Assembly (NCBI GenBank): GCA_937876275.1
Contig: CALFIA010000183.1
Span: 1-15,834 of the forward strand
DNA: 15,834 nucleotides
Direction: 5' to 3'
Source of the DNA: an uncultured Actinomycetes bacterium
GTDB taxonomy: Bacteria > Actinomycetota > Actinomycetes > S36-B12
Shown here: one piece after another, positions 1-6,094 of the stretch
How positions within the stretch are numbered: the first letter of the stretch is position 1
How the letters are laid out: each line of letters begins with the position of its first letter
Made by a program: the position numbers and the translations under genes
The notes under the pieces: model-generated
What the model was told of the DNA's origin: nothing
Database searches by the model: none
The model's input: only the letters and a program-made list of their open reading frames with translations

Positions 1-690
1 GGCAAGCTCTTCGCGCGCATGATCAAGAACATCGAAGTTGCCGCGCGTACGGGCGGAGCCGACCCAGCCGGTAACCCCACGCTCTATGACGCCATTCAGA
101 AAGCCAAGAAGAGCTCCGTTCCCGCCGACAATATTGATCGCGCCGTCAAGCGTGGTTCTGGCGCAGAAACCGGCGGCGCCGACTGGCAGACCATCATGTA
201 CGAGGGTTACGGGCCCAACGGCGTAGCCGTCCTGATTGAGTGCCTCACCGACAACCGCAACCGGGCGGCCGGTGAGGTTCGTGTCGGCATGACCCGCAAC
301 GGGGGCTCTATGGCCGATCCCGGCTCGGTCTCCTACCTATTCACCCGCAAAGGTGTCGTGATCGTGCCAAAGACTTCTGACCTGACCGAAGATGACCTGC
401 TCATGGTCGTTCTCGACGCGGGAGCCGAGGAGGTCAACGACCTCGGAGAGTCCTTTGAGATTGTCTCGGAGGCCACTGACCTCGTAGCGGTGCGTACAGC
501 GGTCCAGGCGGCCGGAATGGACTACGAATCAGCTGATTCCACCTTCATGCCCACCATGACCGTCGAGCTCGACGAGGAGGGTGCCAAGAAGGTCTTCCGA
601 CTCATTGAGGCCCTTGAGGATTGCGACGACATCCAGAACGTCTATGCGAATTTTGACGTCAGCGACGAGGTCATGGCGGCGATCGACTAG
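1..690 (+). CDS. yebC: YebC/TACO1-family protein, 5' end missing
   Basis: The reading frame is open from the first base of the window (GKLFARMIKNIEVAARTGG...), so the gene starts upstream; about 20 N-terminal residues are missing, since family members normally begin MAGHSKWA and reach KLFAK near residue 25. The visible part is 229 residues and contains the family's conserved blocks DPAGNPTLYDAIQKAKK, NIDRAVKRG and YEGYGP, then the acidic C-terminal domain ending in a TAG stop. Family knowledge: these proteins were first annotated as DNA-binding transcriptional regulators; more recent work on relatives links them to relief of ribosome stalling at difficult motifs such as polyproline. The ATG at 19 is an internal Met, not the start. 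Its place directly before ruvC is common in bacteria. Identity is secure; the molecular role of this copy is inferred from the family. Confidence 0.96.
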   Translation, partial: GKLFARMIKNIEVAARTGGADPAGNPTLYDAIQKAKKSSVPADNIDRAVKRGSGAETGGADWQTIMYEGYGPNGVAVLIECLTDNRNRAAGEVRVGMTRNGGSMADPGSVSYLFTRKGVVIVPKTSDLTEDDLLMVVLDAGAEEVNDLGESFEIVSEATDLVAVRTAVQAAGMDYESADSTFMPTMTVELDEEGAKKVFRLIEALEDCDDIQNVYANFDVSDEVMAAID

Positions 691-724
691 GTCTCAAGCC
701 CAGGCCGCCGCGCCGATTCAGTGC

Positions 725-753
725 TTGGCGGCGTTCACTCAGGCCATTAGAGT
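725..753 (+). promoter_or_regulatory. Candidate sigma70-type promoter of ruvCAB
   Basis: In the 97-base gap between yebC and ruvC, TTGGCG (725-730) and TAGAGT (748-753) are separated by 17 bases, a fair match to the -35/-10 arrangement of the housekeeping sigma factor. The predicted transcription start, near 760, falls inside the SOS palindrome at 756-769, which is the geometry expected for LexA repression. This is a pattern match by eye and has not been tested. Confidence 0.45.
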
Positions 754-755
754 GT

Positions 756-769
756 CGAACACATGTTCG
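756..769. promoter_or_regulatory. LexA-binding SOS box upstream of ruvC
   Basis: The sequence CGAACACATGTTCG is a perfect CGAAC-N4-GTTCG palindrome. It matches the SOS box used by LexA (DinR) in Gram-positive bacteria including actinobacteria, whose core is GAAC-N4-GTTC. It ends 18 bases before the ruvC ATG and overlaps the expected transcription start of the candidate promoter at 725-753. LexA bound here would block ruvCAB transcription until DNA damage triggers RecA-stimulated LexA cleavage. Regulation of ruvC by LexA is known in mycobacteria; extending it to this organism is inference. Confidence 0.82.
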
Positions 770-787
770 GATAAACTCGGAGGCTTG

Positions 788-1303
788 ATGCGCGTGCTCG
801 GGATCGATCCCGGCCTGACCCGTTGTGGGGTGGCTGTCATTGCCGGTGCCCCTGGTCGACGTCTCGATGCCCTCCACATAGGTGTCATCACCACCTCACC
901 CGATCTTCCATTGCCAGAGCGGCTGCTGCTCGTTGAGCAGGCTCTTGAGTCGCTGGTGGAGCAGTTTGAGCCCGATGTGGTGGCCGTCGAGCGCGTCTTC
1001 AGTCAGCACAACGTACGCAGCGCCATGGGAACCGCCCAGGCCGCGGCAATGGGCTTCCTCGTGGCTGCCCGTCGCGGTATTCCTGTCGCCTCCCATACGC
1101 CGACTGAGGTGAAGGCTGCGGTGACCGGCAATGGCCGCGCCGATAAGGCCCAGGTCACTGCGATGGTGACACGGCTCTTGCAGTTACCGGAGCCTCCCAA
1201 GCCGGCCGACGCCGCTGACGCCGTGGCTATTGCCGTGTGTCATGTCTGGCGAGGAGCGGCCCAGGCGAAGATCAGTGCCGCACTCGAGGCGGCCGGCCGA
1301 TGA
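788..1303 (+). CDS. ruvC: Holliday junction resolvase RuvC
   Basis: RuvC is the dimeric endonuclease that cuts Holliday junctions symmetrically at the end of homologous recombination, working with RuvAB. The protein has 171 residues (E. coli RuvC has 173) and an RNase H-like fold. All four metal-binding acidic residues are visible: Asp7 in GIDPGLTRCG, Glu68 in AVERVF, and Asp141 and Asp144 in PADAADAVA, matching Asp7, Glu66, Asp138 and Asp141 of E. coli. The ATG is chosen because GGAGG (779-783) lies four bases upstream and MRVLGIDPG is the normal N-terminus; the frame is open back to 581, but that extension overlaps yebC and has no family similarity. The stop overlaps the ruvA start (ATGA), implying coupled translation. 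An SOS box precedes the gene. Confidence 0.97.
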   Translation: MRVLGIDPGLTRCGVAVIAGAPGRRLDALHIGVITTSPDLPLPERLLLVEQALESLVEQFEPDVVAVERVFSQHNVRSAMGTAQAAAMGFLVAARRGIPVASHTPTEVKAAVTGNGRADKAQVTAMVTRLLQLPEPPKPADAADAVAIAVCHVWRGAAQAKISAALEAAGR

Positions 1304-1908
1304 TTGCCTTTGTTCGTGGAACAGTGGTCGGCATCAGTTCCGACTCGCTTGTCATTGACGTGGGACCCATCGGGATGACAGTGACCGTGACTCCGGTGAC
1401 GGCTCTGACCGTGCGCGTTGGCGAACACATTCAGCTGATCACCTCGATGGTGATTCGAGAGGACTCCTGGACTGTATACGGATTCCTCGACGCCGACGAG
1501 AAGTCGGTCTTCGAGCTGGTGCAGACAGTCAATGGCATCGGACCTCGCATCGCTCTAGCCGTACTCGCCACGATGACCCCTGATGATCTGCGTCGCGCCA
1601 TCGCCTCGGATGACACCAAGAGTCTTACCAAGGTCTCCGGTCTAGGTGCCAAGGGCGCTCAACGAGTGATCCTTGAACTCCGTGACCGAATCGGGCCGGC
1701 TTCGTCGGGTTCGCCCTCGTCGTCTGTCACAACGGGGGGCTGGCAGGCAAGTGTTCATGCGGGGCTCACTTCGCTCGGATGGTCTGCAAAGGAAGCGGAT
1801 GTCGCTATCGCAGAGGTGACATCACTCGCTGATGAGCAACTGGCTGGCGCCGCAGCTGATATTCCCGTACTGCTCAAGGCAGCGCTTCGCTCATTGGATA
1901 GGTCCTGA
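1300..1908 (+). CDS. ruvA: Holliday junction branch-migration protein RuvA
   Basis: RuvA forms tetramers that hold a Holliday junction open in a square-planar shape and load the RuvB motor. The 202-residue protein matches the family length (about 190-205). Visible domains: an N-terminal OB fold (about 1-63, starting MIAFVRGTV), two helix-hairpin-helix DNA-binding motifs (VNGIGP at 77-82 and VSGLGAKGAQR at 112-122), a flexible Ser/Gly/Thr-rich linker (about 132-147), and the C-terminal three-helix domain that contacts RuvB (from about 148, GLTSLGWS at 155-162). The start is the ATG overlapping the ruvC stop by four bases; the longer open frame back to 1237 lies inside ruvC. The stop is one base before the ruvB start, so the three ruv genes form one transcription unit. 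Confidence 0.97.
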   Translation: MIAFVRGTVVGISSDSLVIDVGPIGMTVTVTPVTALTVRVGEHIQLITSMVIREDSWTVYGFLDADEKSVFELVQTVNGIGPRIALAVLATMTPDDLRRAIASDDTKSLTKVSGLGAKGAQRVILELRDRIGPASSGSPSSSVTTGGWQASVHAGLTSLGWSAKEADVAIAEVTSLADEQLAGAAADIPVLLKAALRSLDRS

Positions 1909-1909
1909 T

Positions 1910-2935
1910 ATGGCGCGTGATGAGAGCATCGTGGATGCACAGCCGTATCCAGAAGACCTCGTCGTTGAGGGTGCTCTTCGGCCTACCCGGTTGTCTGAAT
2001 TCGTCGGACAAGAACGCGTCAAGTCGCAGCTGGGTCTCGTTCTTGAAGCTGCCGGGCGTCGCCAGCGCCCCGCCGATCACGTACTCCTCAGCGGCCCTCC
2101 AGGACTCGGAAAGACCACGCTCGCAACGATCATTGCCGCCGAGATGCAGGCACCGCTGCGCATCACGTCAGGCCCTGCACTCCAGCACGCGGGTGATGTC
2201 GCCGCGGTGCTCTCGAGTCTGCAGCCCGGCGAGGTGCTGTTTCTTGACGAGATCCATCGCACGTCGAGGCCCGCCGAGGAAATGCTCTACCTGGCCATGG
2301 AGGATTTTCGCGTTGACGTCGTCGTCGGAAAGGGTCCGGGAGCGACAGCGATTCCGCTTGAGATCGCGCCGTTCACTCTTGTCGGGGCCACCACGCGAGC
2401 AGGTCTTCTGCCAAGTCCACTGCGCGATCGGTTCGGATTCACGGCGCACCTGGACTTCTACGATCCAGGTGATCTCATCGTCATCATCCAGCGGTCGGCA
2501 TCCCTACTCGAGATGAACATCTCCGATGACGGTGCGGCCGAAATCGCAGGTCGTTGCCGCGGCACGCCGCGAATTGCCAATCGTCTTCTGCGTCGAGTCC
2601 GCGACTGGGCTCAGGTGCATGGCAGCGGGGATATCGACCTCTCCACGGCCCAGTCCGCACTCGATTTGTACGAGGTGGATCATCTGGGGCTCGATCGGAT
2701 CGACCGTGCCGTACTTGACCTGCTCGTGCGCCGATTCTCCGGTGGACCTGTCGGGCTGTCGACGTTAGCCGTGGCCGTCGGAGAGGAGCCCGAGACCATC
2801 GAAACCGTGGCTGAGCCCTTTCTGGTTCGCCTCGGTCTCGTCATGCGAACCCCCCGCGGTCGGGTCGCGACGCCAGCGGCCTGGGCGCACCTGGGCCTAA
2901 GCCCGGAGAGCGCGCAGGGCACACTCGATCTGTAG
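1910..2935 (+). CDS. ruvB: Holliday junction branch-migration ATPase RuvB
   Basis: RuvB is the hexameric AAA+ motor that pumps DNA through the RuvA-bound junction. The 341-residue protein shows Walker A GPPGLGKTT (62-70), Walker B FLDEIHR (111-117), sensor 1 GATTRAG (159-165), the arginine-finger segment LRDRFG (171-176), sensor 2 GTPRIANRLLRR (218-229) and a C-terminal winged-helix domain (about 265-330) with GGPVGLSTLA and the PRGR turn typical of RuvB. This separates it from the related AAA+ protein RarA at the other end of the window. The ATG at 1910 is chosen because MARDESIVD is a normal actinobacterial RuvB start and because the earlier open frame (from 1832) lies in ruvA. A loose Shine-Dalgarno GGATAGG sits about 7 bases upstream. 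It is the last gene of ruvCAB. Confidence 0.97.
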   Translation: MARDESIVDAQPYPEDLVVEGALRPTRLSEFVGQERVKSQLGLVLEAAGRRQRPADHVLLSGPPGLGKTTLATIIAAEMQAPLRITSGPALQHAGDVAAVLSSLQPGEVLFLDEIHRTSRPAEEMLYLAMEDFRVDVVVGKGPGATAIPLEIAPFTLVGATTRAGLLPSPLRDRFGFTAHLDFYDPGDLIVIIQRSASLLEMNISDDGAAEIAGRCRGTPRIANRLLRRVRDWAQVHGSGDIDLSTAQSALDLYEVDHLGLDRIDRAVLDLLVRRFSGGPVGLSTLAVAVGEEPETIETVAEPFLVRLGLVMRTPRGRVATPAAWAHLGLSPESAQGTLDL

Positions 2936-2951
2936 CCGATGGGGGAGCCGA

Positions 2952-2981
2952 TAGGCTGGTCCGACTGCGCCCGACCGGGCT
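2952..2981 (+). promoter_or_regulatory. ruvB-yajC spacer: candidate -10 box and weak hairpin
   Basis: The 62-base spacer holds TAGGCT (2952-2957), a common actinobacterial -10 hexamer, but no recognisable -35. Overlapping it, 2953-2961 and 2973-2981 can pair as a 9-bp stem with one mismatch and one G-U pair around an 11-base loop. No T-tract follows, so this is not a clear terminator. The spacer may give yajC-secDF its own promoter; the evidence is weak. Confidence 0.25.
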
Positions 2982-2997
2982 AATCGAGGAGTACTAC

Positions 2998-3279
2998 ATG
3001 CAGAACATCGGCAGTTTCCTGCCTCTGATCCTGATCGTTGCCGTGTTCTACATTCTGATCATCCGCCCCTCGCAGAACCGCAAGAAGAAGATGGCAGAGC
3101 TCATCTCCAACGTGGGACCAGGCACCGACATCATGACCAGTGCGGGGATCTTCGGCACAGTCGTGTCCTCGACCCCCGAGCAGATCGAGTTGTCGATCGC
3201 TCCAGGCGTCGTGATCCGGATTCTGCCTGCAGCCGTGTCGCGCGTAATTACGCCCGTTGTCGACGCCCCGGCCGAGTAG
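2998..3279 (+). CDS. yajC: Preprotein translocase accessory subunit YajC
   Basis: YajC is a small inner-membrane protein that associates with SecDF and the SecYEG channel during protein export. The 93-residue product has one transmembrane helix at about 5-22 (FLPLILIVAVFYILIIRP), the positive stretch QNRKKK right after it, and the conserved cytoplasmic block GTDIMTSAGIFGTVV (42-56), followed by a beta-rich tail. GAGGAG at 2986-2991 sits six bases before the ATG, a strong ribosome binding site. secD follows ten bases after the stop codon, so yajC-secD-secF form one export operon. Family assignment is secure from membrane topology, conserved block and context. Confidence 0.95.
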   Translation: MQNIGSFLPLILIVAVFYILIIRPSQNRKKKMAELISNVGPGTDIMTSAGIFGTVVSSTPEQIELSIAPGVVIRILPAAVSRVITPVVDAPAE

Positions 3280-3289
3280 AGGAACAACT

Positions 3290-4990
3290 GTGGCTCGTCC
3301 TGTTACGTCTGCACGTCCGCTCCGGCTTCTGCTGGCCCTGACGATCCTCATCGTGGGCTTGGCGGCCTGGTCCTTCTGGCCCGGCACCGATCACTCCGTA
3401 AAGCTCGGCCTGGACCTCAAGGGTGGCACCCAGATCACCCTCCAGCCGAAGCCTGTCGTCGCCGGGGCCACCATCACCGACGAGCAGCTTCAGCAAACTG
3501 TCTCGATCCTCAGGCAGCGCGTGGACGGCCTCGGTGTTGCCGAGTCGGAAGTCACCACGCAGGGGAGTGGCGATGGTGCCACGATCGTGGTCTCGGTGCC
3601 GGGGCTCTCGCAGGATCGACTCCTTGAACTCGTGCAGCGCACGGCCTTGCTCGACTTCCGTCCGGTGTGGGCGATCTTGAACCCGGCCTCGGCAGCAGCT
3701 GCGTCCGCATCGCCCAGCGCGTCTGCTTCACCGTCGGCATCGCCCAGCGCGTCACCAGGAGCTTCGTCAGCTTCGCCTGCGCCGTCGGCCAGTGCGTCGC
3801 CGTCTGCGAGCGCATCGGGCACTGCCGTGGCAGGCACCACCATCGTTCAGTCAGCGGACAACTCCGCTGCTTTTCAAGAACAGGTAGCAAATCTCGACTG
3901 CTCCAACCCCGAGGTCTATAAGGGCGGTACGCCTGATGACCCGACCAAGTGGCTGGGTACGTGCGAGAAGACGGGCGGAGCCAAGTACAACCTGCAGCCC
4001 GCTTTCATCAAGGGCACAAACGTCACCAGCGCGAACGCCATGATGCAGCAGAACGGTGTCGGCTGGGTGGTCTCCCTGCAGTTCGACTCCGAGGGTGCAT
4101 CGGCACTCGCCGAGGCATCGAAGACGTTGGCGGCGCTACCGGAATGCGGAACCGCCGGAGCCAACCCCTGTAATGCTTTCGCGATCGTGCTCGACGGAAC
4201 TGTCGTCTCGGCTCCGCGATTCAACGAGCCGATCCTGGGCGGCCAGGCTCAAATCGAAGGCAACTTCACGTCACAAGAGGCCAACGATCTCGCTGCAGTC
4301 CTGAAATACGGCGCGCTCCCAGTGACCCTGGAACCGGTTGACGTAACTTCGATTTCACCGACGGTCGGCAACGATCAGCTGCGGGCAGGAATCCTCGCCG
4401 GTCTGCTCGGCCTGGTCCTGGTCATGATCTACCTGCTCTTCTACTACCGCGCACTGGGAATCGCAGCCATTGCCTCGCTGGTCGTGGCCGGCGTGATCGT
4501 GTACCTGAGCCTCGTGGTGCTCGGCAAGGCCATCGGCCTGACGCTAACACTCGCGGGAGTGGCAGGAGCCATCGTTGCTATCGGCATCACAGCCGACAGT
4601 TTCATCGTCTACTTCGAGCGCATTCGCGACGAGATTCGCGAGGGCCGATCGCTGCGGCAGGCGTGTGACAGTGGCTGGGTCCGAGCACGTCGCACCCTTC
4701 TCGCAGCCGACTTTGTCTCGATTCTCGCGGCGGTGGTGCTCTACGTGCTCTCCGTCGGCAGCGTGCGCGGCTTCGCCTTCGTGCTGGGTCTGACCACCGT
4801 AATCGACATCATCGTCGCCTTCTGGTTCACGCATCCCCTCGTCGTCTTGATGGGACGCACGGCATGGATGCAGAAGGGCTCGCGCTGGACCGGTCTGAGC
4901 ACCAACAAGCTGTCCGCTCCCGATTCATCCATGCCACCGTCCGTCGCCGGGGCAAGACGTCGTGAGGCGAAGGAAGGTGGCCAGTCATGA
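3290..4990 (+). CDS. secD: Protein translocase subunit SecD
   Basis: SecD is an RND-family membrane protein that with SecF uses the proton-motive force to pull exported proteins through SecYEG. The 566-residue protein has a first membrane helix (about 12-29), the signature LGLDLKGGTQI (39-49), a large extracytoplasmic domain with AIVLDGTVVSAPRF (298-311), and five further membrane helices (about 366-385, 391-411, 415-440, 470-490, 497-521), including GAIVAIGITADSF in helix four. An Ala/Ser/Pro/Gly-only linker fills 132-177. The extracytoplasmic domain has four cysteines (204, 225, 286, 294) that could form disulfides. Start: GTG at 3290 with AGAGGA (3278-3283) six bases upstream; the longer frame from 3257 lies inside yajC. 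The stop overlaps the secF start as ATGA. Confidence 0.96.
   Translation: MARPVTSARPLRLLLALTILIVGLAAWSFWPGTDHSVKLGLDLKGGTQITLQPKPVVAGATITDEQLQQTVSILRQRVDGLGVAESEVTTQGSGDGATIVVSVPGLSQDRLLELVQRTALLDFRPVWAILNPASAAAASASPSASASPSASPSASPGASSASPAPSASASPSASASGTAVAGTTIVQSADNSAAFQEQVANLDCSNPEVYKGGTPDDPTKWLGTCEKTGGAKYNLQPAFIKGTNVTSANAMMQQNGVGWVVSLQFDSEGASALAEASKTLAALPECGTAGANPCNAFAIVLDGTVVSAPRFNEPILGGQAQIEGNFTSQEANDLAAVLKYGALPVTLEPVDVTSISPTVGNDQLRAGILAGLLGLVLVMIYLLFYYRALGIAAIASLVVAGVIVYLSLVVLGKAIGLTLTLAGVAGAIVAIGITADSFIVYFERIRDEIREGRSLRQACDSGWVRARRTLLAADFVSILAAVVLYVLSVGSVRGFAFVLGLTTVIDIIVAFWFTHPLVVLMGRTAWMQKGSRWTGLSTNKLSAPDSSMPPSVAGARRREAKEGGQS
3683..3820 (+). repeat. Low-complexity Ala/Ser/Pro linker coding repeat in secD
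   Basis: These 46 codons encode only Ala, Ser, Pro and Gly (SecD residues 132-177), mostly as SPSA/SASP units. At DNA level a 17-base direct repeat, GCATCGCCCAGCGCGTC, occurs at 3707-3723 and again at 3737-3753, a 30-base offset equal to exactly ten codons, so changes in copy number would stay in frame. It looks like slippage or unequal-exchange expansion of an extracytoplasmic linker. Confidence 0.85.
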
Positions 4991-6030
4991 GCAATCTCGG
5001 ACAGCGTCTCTACAGCGGTCAATCGTCGATTGACTTCGTGGGGCATCGCCGACGTTGGTACATCATCTCGGCCGTCATCTTGATCATCGCCGTCGGAGCC
5101 CTGCTCTTCCGCGGATTGAACCTGGGAATCGAGTTCCGCGGCGGCGCCGACTTCTCCCTCCCGCAGGCAGCGTGCAGTGTCGAGGAGGCTCGGACCGTCG
5201 CTGAGGCCGGTAGCGGTGCTCAGGCAATCGTCACCAAGACGGCATCAGGCACGATCCGCGTGCAGACCGAAACCCTAACCCCCGAGGAGAGCGTCGTTCT
5301 CGGAGCCGAACTGGCGAAGGCCTGCAAGATCAACGCATCAGATGTGAAGACCCAGGTGGTCGGCCCCACGTGGGGTGCCGAGATCTCCAAGAAGGCGCTT
5401 CAGGGCCTCATCGTCTTCATCCTGCTGGTGACGGTGTTCCTGAGCATCTACTTCGAATGGCGCATGGCCATCGCAGCGCTGCTCGCACTCCTACATGACC
5501 TCGTCATCACAGTGGGTATCTACGCACTGACAGGTCTCGAAGTAACGCCCGCGACGGTCATCGGCTTCCTGACGATTCTCGGGTACTCGCTCTATGACAC
5601 TGTCGTGGTGTTCGACAAGGTCAAGGAGAACACTCGCGGGATCACCGGGCAGGCGATGCAGACCTATAGCGATGCAGCGAATCTGGCGGTTAACCAGACG
5701 TTGATGCGAAGCATAAACACCTCGATCGTGGCGTTGCTGCCGGTCATGGCCATCATCATTGTGGGCGCGGGCTTCCTCGGCGCGGGCACCTTGCTGGATC
5801 TTGCCGTCGCTCTGGCAATCGGCATGGCGGTCGGTGCCTACTCCTCGATCTTCATCGCTACTCCGTTCCTGGTCTCCCTCAAGGAGGCGCAGCCGGAGAT
5901 GAAGGCCCTGCGCACGCGGGTGCTCGCGCGGCGCAATCAGTCGGCCAAGACCACTGATACGCAGACCGCCGACGATTCCGACTCATCACCGAGCGGACAG
6001 AGCCGACGTAAGCCCCGTTCACGTCGCTAG
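4987..6030 (+). CDS. secF: Protein translocase subunit SecF
   Basis: SecF is the partner of SecD in the proton-driven export accessory complex. The 347-residue protein has one helix at about 24-41, the SecF signature GIEFRGGADF (47-56), an extracytoplasmic domain with two cysteines (63 and 113), and five helices at about 138-156, 160-181, 188-209, 246-264 and 268-295. The conserved LLHDLVITVGIYAL (168-181) and GYSLYDTVVVFDKVKEN (199-215) are unmistakable. The C-terminus is a hydrophilic cytoplasmic tail ending in a basic cluster (RRKPRSRR). The ATG overlaps the secD stop by four bases, with AAGGAAGG just upstream, indicating coupled synthesis of the two subunits. In many actinobacteria apt follows secF; here rel follows after 64 bases. 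Confidence 0.96.
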   Translation: MSNLGQRLYSGQSSIDFVGHRRRWYIISAVILIIAVGALLFRGLNLGIEFRGGADFSLPQAACSVEEARTVAEAGSGAQAIVTKTASGTIRVQTETLTPEESVVLGAELAKACKINASDVKTQVVGPTWGAEISKKALQGLIVFILLVTVFLSIYFEWRMAIAALLALLHDLVITVGIYALTGLEVTPATVIGFLTILGYSLYDTVVVFDKVKENTRGITGQAMQTYSDAANLAVNQTLMRSINTSIVALLPVMAIIIVGAGFLGAGTLLDLAVALAIGMAVGAYSSIFIATPFLVSLKEAQPEMKALRTRVLARRNQSAKTTDTQTADDSDSSPSGQSRRKPRSRR

Positions 6031-6048
6031 ACGTGCGCATGCACACGT
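6031..6048. promoter_or_regulatory. 18-nt near-palindrome upstream of rel (possible operator)
   Basis: ACGTGCGCATGCACACGT is an 18-base inverted repeat with a single mismatched pair (6036/6043). It starts immediately after the secF stop codon and covers the position where the -35 element would lie for the -10 candidate at 6066-6071. It has the size and symmetry of a dimeric repressor site. No T-tract follows and there is no loop, so it is not a terminator. The binding protein is unknown. Confidence 0.4.
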
Positions 6049-6065
6049 GATCGCAGTGCTGGCCG

Positions 6066-6071
6066 TAGAAT
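6066..6071 (+). promoter_or_regulatory. Candidate -10 box for rel
   Basis: TAGAAT lies 23 bases before the GTG start of rel, in the 64-base gap after secF. It fits the TANNNT -10 consensus. No good -35 hexamer is visible at 16-18 bases spacing, where the near-palindrome lies. It suggests rel can be transcribed separately from secDF. Confidence 0.4.
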
Positions 6072-6094
6072 CGAGCAGCGCATAAGGAGACCAC

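Noticed and set aside
704..732. GCCGCC (704-709) / GGCGGC (727-732) stem after yebC as a terminator
   Set aside because: The loop is 17 bases and no T-tract follows. The second arm overlaps the -35 candidate for ruvC. A chance GC-rich pairing is as likely.
581..787. Upstream in-frame extension of ruvC
   Set aside because: It overlaps the end of yebC, has no family similarity, and would read through the SOS box and promoter; the ATG at 788 has a good ribosome binding site.
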